NCBI RefSeq assembly: GCF_946478835.1
Contig: NZ_CAMLDV010000006.1
Span: 1-47,111 of the forward strand
Length of the DNA: 47,111 nt
DNA from: an uncultured Bdellovibrio sp.
Lineage (GTDB): Bacteria; Bdellovibrionota; Bdellovibrionia; Bdellovibrionales; Bdellovibrionaceae
Direction: 5' to 3'
Shown: piece by piece, positions 16,041 to 24,124 of the stretch
Numbering within the stretch: the first letter of the stretch is position 1
Layout: every line of letters begins with the position of its first letter
Position numbers and translations under genes: made by a program
The notes under the pieces: model-generated
What the model saw: only the letters and a program-made list of their open reading frames with translations
What the model was told of the DNA's origin: nothing
The model's database searches: none

Positions 16041-17311
16041 ATAAAAAAATTCTTTTAAGTCTTTATTCATTATTAATTGTCGGACTTTTGATTCGGGCGG
16101 AAGTCAAAACTCTTCCTTTATTGGAAAAAGATCTTCACTTTGAAAAGTTAAAAACGCCTGTGAAAGGGTCCACTCTTCAGTACGAATTAAGCACGGAAGA
16201 GAATAAAAAGGCTGTGTCCACCTACCGAGGCGGACCCGAGCGCTTAGGCGTCGCTTCTGTAACAACATCCGATCGCTTTTATCCTTTTCAAATAAAATGG
16301 AAAGTGGCCAAGCTAAATAACGGCATCCATCGCGCAAGTAAAAGTTCTCCAGCCGTCGACGACTCCGGATTTTATATCGCAGACGACACGGGATACTTAC
16401 GTGCCTATGATTGGAATGGAAAACTTCTTTGGCAATTTTATAATGACGTTAGCTCTCGCGGGTTTCACTCAACACCTCTCACTGACAGCGACAGCATTTA
16501 TATAGGTGACTATGCAGGTTATTTCTACGGTCTCAACAAACAAACCGGAAAAATTCGCTGGATCACAAAAACAGGGGTCACAATCGGTTCTTCTCCTTTT
16601 ATGCACGAAGGTCACTTATATGTTGGAGTGGAGTTGGCGGATCCGAACGGTTATCTCTTAGCGATTGATGCCAAGAGTGGAAATTGGCTCTGGACTTCTC
16701 CATTGATTGGAAATCATCCGCACTCTTCCCCAGCCTTGGATCTTCTTCACAAACAAATTCTGCTAGGCTCAAACACCGGACAAATGCAAGCTTACGAACT
16801 TTCTACCGGAAAAAATCTTTGGTCCTTTCAAACTAAAGACGACATTAAATGTGCCGCTTTAATTCACAAGGACAAAGCTTACTTCGTTTCGTGGGACGGT
16901 TTCTTTTATGCTCTTGATAGTGCCTCAGGAGTTCTTCGCTGGAAAACGGCTTTGGATGACGGTGGCATGAGTTGCCCTTCACTCAGTGCTGATGGAAAAC
17001 GTCTTGCTATCACCGGCTACAAAAAAAATTTCGTTTTAAATTCAGAATCCGGCCAAATTCTTTGGACTTCCAAAATTGAAGACCGTAATGCCCGAGCGCA
17101 GGCAAGTCCTTTGATTCTTTCTTATCGTCAGCAGGAAGCCGTGATTTTTTTGTGCGAAGACAAAGCTCTTTGCGTTCACGATCTCGCAACAGGAACAGTT
17201 CTCCAAAAAATAAAACTGGAAAGCACGTTTTCAAGCTCTCCAGTTTATTATAATGGTCATTTGTTCTTAGCGACTTCGGGAAAGGACGGACTTCTGGTTC
17301 TTACTCAGTAA
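16037..17311 (+). CDS. PQQ-type beta-propeller protein with N-terminal anchor
   Basis: ATG 16037 overlaps the HTTM stop (ATGA), giving 424 residues. A hydrophobic N-terminal segment (ILLSLYSLLIVGLLI) is a signal anchor or uncleaved signal. The rest consists of about seven propeller blades with the PQQ/BamB-like pattern of GxxYALDxxTGxxxW: KLLWQF, KIRWIT, NWLWTS, KNLWSF, VLRWKT and QILWTS mark successive blades. No PQQ-binding dehydrogenase residues or cofactor cysteine pair are evident, so I regard it as a non-catalytic, BamB-like periplasmic scaffold. It is the third gene of the cassette pentapeptide-HTTM-propeller. Its end overlaps the converging lipoprotein gene by 11 bases. Confidence 0.85.
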   Translation: MNKKILLSLYSLLIVGLLIRAEVKTLPLLEKDLHFEKLKTPVKGSTLQYELSTEENKKAVSTYRGGPERLGVASVTTSDRFYPFQIKWKVAKLNNGIHRASKSSPAVDDSGFYIADDTGYLRAYDWNGKLLWQFYNDVSSRGFHSTPLTDSDSIYIGDYAGYFYGLNKQTGKIRWITKTGVTIGSSPFMHEGHLYVGVELADPNGYLLAIDAKSGNWLWTSPLIGNHPHSSPALDLLHKQILLGSNTGQMQAYELSTGKNLWSFQTKDDIKCAALIHKDKAYFVSWDGFFYALDSASGVLRWKTALDDGGMSCPSLSADGKRLAITGYKKNFVLNSESGQILWTSKIEDRNARAQASPLILSYRQQEAVIFLCEDKALCVHDLATGTVLQKIKLESTFSSSPVYYNGHLFLATSGKDGLLVLTQ

Positions 17312-17930
17312 CAGAACCTACAGGTCCTACACGCAATTGGTATCCGTTTTTGCTTGTGACGACTTTGTCATATTGAGTACCGACAGTCGCAGTCATGCGC
17401 CAGCCACGCGGATTTGAAACCTCTTGAACGTCCCCACCGGAACTTCCAATCGTCGTTGTCTCTTTGACGGGAGCATCAAACACCACATCTTTTTCAGGGT
17501 GGAAGTCGGCGGTATTTTCCAAACGAACCGTTTTAATTCCAGAGTCAGTCGAACGTAAAGAGCAAATCGACACACCGAAGTTATCACTGGCCGTACACGC
17601 GCCTTTGATAACACCAGTGCCGTTTGTAATACTGTATTCGGGAACGTATCCCGCGACCACGGTGTTATCTGAATTCATCAGACGCACAACAATTTGCAAA
17701 ATCCTCTCGCCGTCAGCGACTCCGTGTGATCCCACTAAAATTTCCGTATTTAAAAAATCAGATTTTTCCGGATCAGTTACCACACCTGCGACAGGTCTTT
17801 TCGGAAGTTCAATACCAGGCGGAAGTTTTGGCGAAGACAGGCCCGCAAGATCTTCAAGGCTCGCTTCAAGTCCACAACCCGTTAAAAACATGAATGTTGC
17901 CATAAGCAGTGCCAAGACGTACCGATTCAT
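17301..17930 (-). CDS. Ig-like (invasin/Big-1-like) lipoprotein
   Basis: I choose ATG 17930, which follows GGAGG by 5 bases, over the frame's earlier codons. The 209-residue product has a lipoprotein signal peptide ending in FLTGC. The middle shows a bacterial Ig/Big-1-like domain: VVRLMNSDNTVVAGYVPEYS, NGTGVIKGACTASDNFGVSI and GIKTVRLENT (about 80-140). This resembles the domain in invasin/intimin and in surface lipoproteins. A Gly/Ser-rich linker precedes a C-terminal region without a recognised domain. Probably displayed on the outer membrane or periplasmic. It is transcribed toward the propeller gene and overlaps it. Confidence 0.75.
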   Translation of the reverse strand: MNRYVLALLMATFMFLTGCGLEASLEDLAGLSSPKLPPGIELPKRPVAGVVTDPEKSDFLNTEILVGSHGVADGERILQIVVRLMNSDNTVVAGYVPEYSITNGTGVIKGACTASDNFGVSICSLRSTDSGIKTVRLENTADFHPEKDVVFDAPVKETTTIGSSGGDVQEVSNPRGWRMTATVGTQYDKVVTSKNGYQLRVGPVGSVTE

Positions 17931-18050
17931 GACTGCCTCCATCACCTCTATTTATCGGAAAGTTTATGAGATTTCTTAAATGGGCTGCGATGCCGACTCA
18001 TATTCAAGACCTTAAGTAACTAAAAGAAGTCTCCGACAATATATATAGAT

Positions 18051-18674
18051 ATGAACACTCGGAACGTCCTTCTCCTTATTATTGGAACTGTTTTTATATC
18101 TGTGTCTTCGGCACTGATCGCCGTGCGTTTGACTCAAAACAATACAGCGCAGGCTCCTCAACAAATACCGCAACCGCAAATCCAATCACAGCCTCTTCCC
18201 GTTGCAAGTGGTCCTATTCAAATTGCACCTTCGAAGCAACCGATTCCCCCGCCTCCGAAAGTGGAAGCTGTTGCTCCTACACAAGCACCGCCTTTGGCTG
18301 ATCTTTCAGCATACACCGTTCCAAAAGAATTTGATCCACACTACGATGCTAGAAAACCTCTTCGACCTGAAGAAGTAAAAAGAACACTTCTCAAAGATAC
18401 ACCTGATTGTGGCGACGAATATGAGCAACTCTGCACTCAGAATCGCTTTCTTGCAGAACATCCTTTGGCTTGCCTCAGAAGCAAGAAGGATCAGCTTTCT
18501 CGAGCATGCTTCAATCAAGTGAAAACCGTCCAAGACGCCTTTCGCAAAGCCTGTTCAACGGACATCGCTAAGTTCTGTCCCAAGCAAAGTCACTTTTTTG
18601 GATGCTTAAAAGAAAAGGTCGCAGAGCTTACGCCAGACTGCCGTAAAAACATCAAGGAATCTTCTCGCCAATAA
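18051..18674 (+). CDS. Membrane-anchored Cys-rich GLG1-repeat protein
   Basis: 207 residues. An N-terminal membrane anchor (VLLLIIGTVFISVSSALIAV) is followed by a 70-residue Pro/Gln/Ala-rich linker (about 30-95) and then two cysteine-rich units. Unit 1 has CGDEYEQLC, ACLRSKKDQLSRAC; unit 2 has ACSTDIAKFCP, GCLKEKVAELTPDC. This spacing is that of Cys-rich GLG1 (FGF-receptor-like) repeats, disulfide-rich modules known from eukaryotic Golgi proteins and scattered bacteria. The cysteine domain should be periplasmic. Function unknown. It stands between the two pentapeptide-HTTM cassettes, which are also cysteine-rich outside the membrane. Confidence 0.75.
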   Translation: MNTRNVLLLIIGTVFISVSSALIAVRLTQNNTAQAPQQIPQPQIQSQPLPVASGPIQIAPSKQPIPPPPKVEAVAPTQAPPLADLSAYTVPKEFDPHYDARKPLRPEEVKRTLLKDTPDCGDEYEQLCTQNRFLAEHPLACLRSKKDQLSRACFNQVKTVQDAFRKACSTDIAKFCPKQSHFFGCLKEKVAELTPDCRKNIKESSRQ

Positions 18675-18813
18675 TCCGTCTCATTTCAAAACGCTTTTTA
18701 TTCACTTTTAGTAATTTTTAACAACGACTATTTATAAATCCTCAAGATTACCCGATAAGATAGGTAGAAAAGTGTGAGAGTCCTTACTTGAACGTATATT
18801 AAAAGGAACACGT

Positions 18814-20694
18814 ATGAACTTCTCAATTAAAAGAACTTTGGTAATTTTGGCTGTTCTTTCCCTGACAGGACCTGCCTTCGCGCAAGTCTCTTTCTCTGAA
18901 GTTCCCCAAGGTTTAACAGTTCAAGGTCGTATCATCCAACCTGACGGTCTTCCGCTTGAAGACTCGCATGTCACCTTTAATATCAAAGTTCTTTCACCCG
19001 GCGCGGAATCGTGCGTGCTTTTCGAAGAAGAGCGCGTTGTGAATATGAACAATAGCAAGGGTGTGATCAATTTCGTTCTGGGAGCTTCTGAAGCTGGAAG
19101 TTCTGTCGTGAATGTCGGTCACAGTCTTCCTGTCCATAAAGTTCTTAAAAACACGGGTGCTCTTACCGGCCTTACAAAGTGTGCTTCTGGATACAACAGT
19201 TATACACCGCAAGCGGGAGACACTCGTAAAGTGCGCGTTTCTTTCACAGTAGGTACTGAGACTGTAGCTTTGTCGCCTGATTTCAGCATGCGCTCTGTTC
19301 CTTATGCGATGGAATCCGAAAATGCTGTGGCTTTGGAAGGTAAAAAAGCAGCGGACTTTATTTCTAAATCTGCCAATGTCACTCAGGAACGTGCTGAGGT
19401 TTTATTCTTGCCTTCAAACTTTGATGGTCTTCTTTCTTTACTAAATCCAAGCGCAGGTACACCAACAACAGGTGCTATCGGCATTCCTTCTTCGGATGGA
19501 ACTGCCGCAGCTCCCGTCCGTGATGGTCTTATGCGCTATGATGAAACTTCACAAACTGTTCAAGTTTCTATTGGTGGACAGTGGCAGGATGTCGTGACAG
19601 GAAATACCTCTGTAGGTTCGTCAAATATTGAAGATGGATCTATTGGTACTGCCGATTTAGCTAGTAATTCTGTAACTGGCGCAAAAATTATGGATAACGC
19701 CATCACTACGGAAAAATTGGCTGATGAGTCTGTGAGCACTAGTAAGATCATTGACCTTTCAGTAACAAATTCAAAAATTGCCGATGGTGCAATTACGTTT
19801 AATAAGATTGCCAATGGTGCGGTCAGTACAAACAAAATTGTCGATTCCGCTATTACTTCGGCAAAAATCCTCGATGGTTCTATCGCCACTGTGGACTTGG
19901 CAAACAGCGCAGTCACAACGGCGAAAATTGCAGATAGCAATATCACGACTGCCAAAATTGCCGATGCCAATGTAACAACTGCGAAAATCGCAGACAGTGC
20001 TGTAACGACGGCAAAAATCGCAGACTCCAACGTGACTACGGCTAAGATCGCTGATGGCAACGTGACGACCGCGAAAATCGCGGATGGAAATGTGACTACG
20101 ATTAAAATTGCCGACGGTAATGTGACCGATGCTAAAATCGCCTCTGTCTCGGGAGCAAAAGTAACCGGAAATATTCCAGGCAATGCGGCTGGATTCTACG
20201 GCGCACTTTCCGGTGACGTTGCTGGAGGCCAAAGCTCCACTGTTGTGCAACGCCTGCAAGGTCGCAACGTTTCAAGTGCCGCTCCTGGAGTGGGTCAAGT
20301 TTTGAAATGGGATGGCTCTCAGTGGATTGGACAAGCGGATAATAACTCGGGCGGTACAATCACAAATATTTCCGTCAGTAACGGACTCGGTGGTGGCGGT
20401 TCTTCAGGTTCCGTTTCTATCTGGTTGGGAAATACCGGGGTCGGTGCTGGTTGGTATGGTAGTACGACTTACATCCCACAATTCTACGTCGATTCTACAG
20501 GCCGTATTACTGCTGTTAATAACGTTGCCGTCGCAGCAGGTGCTGCTTGCGGAGGCACTCCTCATGGCCGTGTTTACGTTTCATCAACCGGTTGCAGCAC
20601 TGCGACTCTTTCTCAATGTATGAATGGAAGTATCGTTGGAGTCGGTACGTACTCCACGGGCGGATCTTGCGACGGTGATGGTGACGGATTCTAG
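18814..20694 (+). CDS. MAT-like trimeric fibre adhesin with decapeptide beta-helix repeats
   Basis: 626 residues with a cleavable signal peptide (LVILAVLSLTGPAFA). The N-terminal domain (about 25-170) contains LTVQGRIIQPDGLPLEDS and VTFNIKVLSPGAES, a block I associate with the N-termini of Bdellovibrio cell-wall-anchor/mosaic adhesive trimer proteins. A linker with LYxxxSGQW-like QVSIGGQWQDV precedes 17 consecutive 10-residue repeats (residues about 269-438; consensus TAKIADSNVT). These are expected to form a triple beta-helical stalk as in phage fibres. A Gly/Ser-rich, cysteine-containing tip (about 450-626) would be the receptor-binding head. It probably lies at the cell surface or prey-facing membrane. 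The gene is followed after 2 bases by a pentapeptide gene and then an HTTM gene in the same orientation. Confidence 0.82.
   Translation: MNFSIKRTLVILAVLSLTGPAFAQVSFSEVPQGLTVQGRIIQPDGLPLEDSHVTFNIKVLSPGAESCVLFEEERVVNMNNSKGVINFVLGASEAGSSVVNVGHSLPVHKVLKNTGALTGLTKCASGYNSYTPQAGDTRKVRVSFTVGTETVALSPDFSMRSVPYAMESENAVALEGKKAADFISKSANVTQERAEVLFLPSNFDGLLSLLNPSAGTPTTGAIGIPSSDGTAAAPVRDGLMRYDETSQTVQVSIGGQWQDVVTGNTSVGSSNIEDGSIGTADLASNSVTGAKIMDNAITTEKLADESVSTSKIIDLSVTNSKIADGAITFNKIANGAVSTNKIVDSAITSAKILDGSIATVDLANSAVTTAKIADSNITTAKIADANVTTAKIADSAVTTAKIADSNVTTAKIADGNVTTAKIADGNVTTIKIADGNVTDAKIASVSGAKVTGNIPGNAAGFYGALSGDVAGGQSSTVVQRLQGRNVSSAAPGVGQVLKWDGSQWIGQADNNSGGTITNISVSNGLGGGGSSGSVSIWLGNTGVGAGWYGSTTYIPQFYVDSTGRITAVNNVAVAAGAACGGTPHGRVYVSSTGCSTATLSQCMNGSIVGVGTYSTGGSCDGDGDGF
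19618..20127 (+). repeat. 17 in-frame tandem repeats of 30 bases within the fibre gene
   Basis: Each unit encodes ten residues ending in a Val/Ile-Thr pair (for example TAKIADSNVT, TAKIADGNVT). Units 1-10 are divergent, while units 11-17 (from about 19918) are nearly identical in protein and close in DNA. This suggests recent expansion or gene conversion at the 3' end of the array. Confidence 0.9.
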
Positions 20695-20696
20695 GA

Positions 20697-21134
20697 ATGA
20701 AGCGTCTTGGTTTTTATTACGGATCTATCTTAATTATAGTTTTTCTAAGTCAGCTGACCCCCTGGGGTCAGCGTCTTTTTCCAAAACCTAAAATCAATTC
20801 ATTAAGTTTTCCATCTCAAGACCAAGTTTTTACGCCTCTTTTTCCTGTATTAAATCCCGGTGTCGAGCCGCAATTCCCGGCGTCCGAAATCATTCTGCAA
20901 GAAAGACTTTTCGCTCCGTTTATTATTTTAAAAAATCAAAATCTTTCACGCAAAAATCTGTCGAAAGCGCATTTAAGTTTTGCCGATCTTCGCAATGCAA
21001 ACTTGCGAGGAACGGATTTATCCAAGGCCTTGCTTTACGGCGCAAGACTCGATGGAGCTCTCTTTGATAAAGACACTCAGCTGCCATTTTCTAAAAACGT
21101 CGCTTTAAGCCTTGGGATGAGGGAGCAAGAATGA
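20697..21134 (+). CDS. Secreted pentapeptide-repeat protein (cassette 2)
   Basis: 145 residues. An N-terminal hydrophobic segment (YYGSILIIVFLSQLTPW) acts as signal anchor. About 55 residues of linker then lead to some ten pentapeptide units (LKNQNLSRKNLSKAHLSFAD and following to LDGALF, about residues 77-125). The repeat tract is shorter than in its paralogue at 14326. It begins 2 bases after the stop of the fibre gene and its own stop overlaps the HTTM start (ATGA 21131-21134). Fibre, pentapeptide and HTTM genes are therefore one transcription unit. The binding site GGTGA lies within the end of the fibre gene. Role unknown. Confidence 0.85.
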   Translation: MKRLGFYYGSILIIVFLSQLTPWGQRLFPKPKINSLSFPSQDQVFTPLFPVLNPGVEPQFPASEIILQERLFAPFIILKNQNLSRKNLSKAHLSFADLRNANLRGTDLSKALLYGARLDGALFDKDTQLPFSKNVALSLGMREQE

Positions 21135-22336
21135 AAAACCTCATCACCGAATTAAAAAAATATCCGGCATTGGCTGGTGTCGGAGTTCTTCTTAGTCTTG
21201 AACATATTCTGACTTTTATTTTCTGGATGACAGAAAAACCCCTGCACTGGATTTTGTCGCCCTCCACGCCGTCTATTTGCTGGCCGCTTATGGATGCGTG
21301 TGAAAAATTAAAACCAAGTTCCGAAATTCTCAACGGAGTTCTTGGCTTTTATCTAATTTTGGCTCTTGCATCGGTTTTATTTTGGGCTCTTCGTAAATAC
21401 CGCGTCGCCATTCCACTTTTGTGGACTCTTCTTGTCATTAAAAATATAATTATTTTGCAGGATTATAGACTGACAGGGAATTATCATTATCTCCCAACAC
21501 TCATCACACTTGTATTCCTGCTTATTCCACAAAGAGCGTATTCCCTCCCCTTCACTTTTTTTGTTATCTATTTTACGGCGGGTCTTTTAAAGATTGATTC
21601 CAATTGGCTTAGCGGAGCGGCCATCAACGATCTTCTGATTCCGCCGTTTCTTACAAGAATCGGCGTGTGGTATGTTTTGGTTCTGGAACTGGGATTGATC
21701 TTTCTTTTGTTTGCACGAAAAAATTTTTGGTTTTACTTTTTATTTATCCAGCTTACGGTATTCCACTTATATTCATGGCATCTCACACGGTTCTTTTATC
21801 CATCGGTGATGCTCTTACTTTTAGGAATTCTTCTTATCACCCGTCCTTTAGCTCCGCCTCTCAGAATTAAAGACACGTTTAAACTTGTGCTTAAACCAAG
21901 GGTCGCAAAAGTTCTTTTAGTGATTTTTGTAGCTTTGCAACTTCCTCAGTATTTCATTCCGGGTGATGCCGCGATGACAGGCGAAGGCCGCATGTATGCG
22001 ATGATCATGTATGACGGCCGCGTGCAGTGCCAACCGCATCTGTCGATCTGGAAAAAGAATCAAGAAAAAGAAGAACTGCCTTTGCAACCACCATGGCTTA
22101 TCACGCGCACTCATTGTGATTCGATGGTCTTTTGGCGTCTGGCGCAGAATGCTTGTGAGTGGGCCAAGAAAGATCCTGAGGTCTTGCAGGTTGATTTGAT
22201 GATTCCAGTTCGTTATGAAGGTCAAAAAGAATGGCAGCCGCTGGTTGCAGCCACCAATGTCTGTGAGAAAGAATTAAATTACTCAAGCTTTTTTCCAAAC
22301 AATTGGATCAATAAACTTTCTAAGTCCGGAAACTAG
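21131..22336 (+). CDS. HTTM-domain (vitamin-K-carboxylase-like) membrane protein (cassette 2)
   Basis: 401 residues, clearly paralogous to 14865-16040: ICWPLMDAC (49-57), LTGNYHY (114-120), YFTAGLLKIDSNWLSG (147-162) and FHLYSWHLTRFFYP (211-224) occur in the same order. Eight or so membrane segments are followed by a soluble tail of about 125 residues. The six shared cysteines are 50, 57, 300, 329, 342 and 378, with near-identical spacing. Lys154 matches the catalytic lysine position of gamma-glutamyl carboxylase by remembered motif. The tail motif MYDGRVQC / RTHCDSMVF matches LDARVEC / RTQCDPLVF in the paralogue. It ends tail-to-tail with the Rieske-FAD gene with a 4-base overlap. Confidence 0.8.
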   Translation: MKNLITELKKYPALAGVGVLLSLEHILTFIFWMTEKPLHWILSPSTPSICWPLMDACEKLKPSSEILNGVLGFYLILALASVLFWALRKYRVAIPLLWTLLVIKNIIILQDYRLTGNYHYLPTLITLVFLLIPQRAYSLPFTFFVIYFTAGLLKIDSNWLSGAAINDLLIPPFLTRIGVWYVLVLELGLIFLLFARKNFWFYFLFIQLTVFHLYSWHLTRFFYPSVMLLLLGILLITRPLAPPLRIKDTFKLVLKPRVAKVLLVIFVALQLPQYFIPGDAAMTGEGRMYAMIMYDGRVQCQPHLSIWKKNQEKEELPLQPPWLITRTHCDSMVFWRLAQNACEWAKKDPEVLQVDLMIPVRYEGQKEWQPLVAATNVCEKELNYSSFFPNNWINKLSKSGN

Positions 22337-23901
22337 CGTGCTTCAAAACGGTGCTCGAATTTTCGGATAATTTCGTGGACTTTGTCGTCATCTAAATGCG
22401 CAAGTCCCTCTTCCACCAATAAGTTTTCCTTATCGCGTCCTACGGTTAAAAAAGAAGCAATTCGTTGGTCTTCATAATAAGCCACCGCGAAATTTTCTTT
22501 GTCCATATCGCCCATCACATCCATACGATCAAAGCGATCCGAGAATCCTACATAATTGAGGGTCACGTCATAGTGTTGTGTCCAGAAGAAGGGCACATCT
22601 TGAAAGCGCACCCGATCGCCTAACATATTCAAAGCCGCGATTTGGCCCTGCCGCTCGGCCACCTCCCAGTGTTCAACACGGATGGGTCTTTGACTGCGGG
22701 GATCGGGCCAACGAGCGATATCACCGGCGGCAAAAATTCCGGGCACACTGGTTTCTAAGTACTCGTTGACCAAAACACCGTGATCTATTTTACACCCCGC
22801 CTTCTCAGCCAGGGCCGTGTTGGGTTTAATACCCGTTCCCACAATCACAAAATCGCAGGGAATCGTTTGACCTTCGTCTAAAACGACACTGCGATCCCGG
22901 ATTTCTTTCACCGTGTGACCCAGATGAAAATGCACGCCATGTTTTTCATGGAGTTTCTTTAAAAAACTTCCCACATGAACACCGACAGCCTTAAGCAAGG
23001 GCATTTCTTCCGGTGCTATAACGTGGACTTCCATATTGCGCATTCTTAAAGAGGCTGCGACCTCAAGACCAATGAAGCCAGCCCCGACAAGAACAACTTT
23101 TGAAGCCCACGAGGTGCGCGCAATAATACGACGACAATCAACCAAAGATCGAAGCATATACACGTGATCTTTTTCAACTCCCGGAATCGGTGGAATGACG
23201 GGACTTCCTCCTGTCGCTAGCAGGCAGCGGTCATATTTCAAAGTTTTGCTATTGGATAGAAGAAGAGTTTGTCGATGAGGATCTATTTTCTCTACCCGCA
23301 CTTCCAGTTCGACGTGAATTTTATTTTCTTTGTAGAATTCTTCAGAATAAAGAGGAAGCCAATCTTCTGGTGCATTTCCCGCCAAAAAATCTTTTGACAA
23401 ATTAGGCCGGTCATAGGGCAAAGATTTATCTTCGCTAATAAGCTGGATCGTTCCTTGAAAACCATGACGACGTAACATCACAGCCGCGGCCGCGCCTGCG
23501 GCACCTCCGCCGATAATCACAAACTTTTGTGAAGCGGTGTTTTCTCTCGGCTTAACGACTGGAGCTTTTTTATCAACAACGAAAATTTTTTCATCTCGCA
23601 CCTCCACGTGCCAGGCCGCGATCGGATTTAAGGCTGGAGCTTTTAAAACTTCCCCGGTCTTTAAATCAAAACAAGCATGATGCCAAGGACAGTGCACCGT
23701 ATCTCCGACAATAAGGCCCTCGTTTAACGGTCCACCATAGTGCGAGCACTTCGCTCCGACGGCATAAAATTGCCCTTCCTGGCGCACCAACAAAACCGGT
23801 TCCTCTCCGACATGACCTAAAAGACTCTCGCCGTCTTTCAAGGATTCTTCAGAAATGCCCCTAGAGAAATCGGGACCACTGGTCTTTGCACTTACCGCCA
23901 T
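22333..23901 (-). CDS. Rieske-FAD oxidoreductase (AIFM3/ferredoxin-reductase-like)
   Basis: 522 residues. The N-terminal Rieske [2Fe-2S] domain (about 8-110) holds Cys52-x-His54 (KCSHYGGPL) and Cys71-xx-His74 (HCPWHHACF). A linker leads to a class-I pyridine nucleotide-disulfide-type reductase. It shows the FAD-binding GGGAAGAAAAVMLRR (about 133-147), the NAD(P)-binding GAGFIGLEVAASLRMR (about 272-287) and the second FAD motif GIFAAGDIARWPD (about 396-408). The C-terminal reductase cap follows. No redox CxxxxC pair is present. It resembles AIFM3 and Rieske-fused ferredoxin reductases that pass electrons from NAD(P)H to a one-electron acceptor. AAGGAG lies 6 bases before the ATG. The physiological acceptor is unknown. 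Confidence 0.92.
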   Translation of the reverse strand: MAVSAKTSGPDFSRGISEESLKDGESLLGHVGEEPVLLVRQEGQFYAVGAKCSHYGGPLNEGLIVGDTVHCPWHHACFDLKTGEVLKAPALNPIAAWHVEVRDEKIFVVDKKAPVVKPRENTASQKFVIIGGGAAGAAAAVMLRRHGFQGTIQLISEDKSLPYDRPNLSKDFLAGNAPEDWLPLYSEEFYKENKIHVELEVRVEKIDPHRQTLLLSNSKTLKYDRCLLATGGSPVIPPIPGVEKDHVYMLRSLVDCRRIIARTSWASKVVLVGAGFIGLEVAASLRMRNMEVHVIAPEEMPLLKAVGVHVGSFLKKLHEKHGVHFHLGHTVKEIRDRSVVLDEGQTIPCDFVIVGTGIKPNTALAEKAGCKIDHGVLVNEYLETSVPGIFAAGDIARWPDPRSQRPIRVEHWEVAERQGQIAALNMLGDRVRFQDVPFFWTQHYDVTLNYVGFSDRFDRMDVMGDMDKENFAVAYYEDQRIASFLTVGRDKENLLVEEGLAHLDDDKVHEIIRKFEHRFEAR

Positions 23902-24124
23902 GGGATTCTCCTTGTTGAACCTTCATTGTAGTGTCAATCAGAAAGTCCCGCAGGTCGTGTGCGGAAGTTATGCAGAAAAACAACAATTCCTGTTGCATCT
24001 TTGTCGGATGTTTCAAGATGAGACACAGTTTGTGAGAATTTTTAAGCGGATATCTTGATTAGGATCGTCCAAATTCCGATGAGAATACTGGATTTGTTTA
24101 CGCTACGTAAGTAGGAGGCAGCAC

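Noticed and set aside
18733..18760. Sigma-28 (FliA) promoter before the fibre gene, from CCCGATAA
   Set aside because: The -10-like box is good (7 of 8), but the only TAAA upstream has a spacing three bases short of the usual value, so I do not claim it.
19618..20127. Tandem 30-base repeats as a CRISPR array
   Set aside because: Repeats are contiguous without unique spacers and are phased to the reading frame of a secreted protein.
19560..20183. 207-residue antisense ORF over the fibre repeats
   Set aside because: A 30-base repeat unit gives periodic open frames on the opposite strand. The translation is a low-complexity Ala/Ile/Ser repeat.
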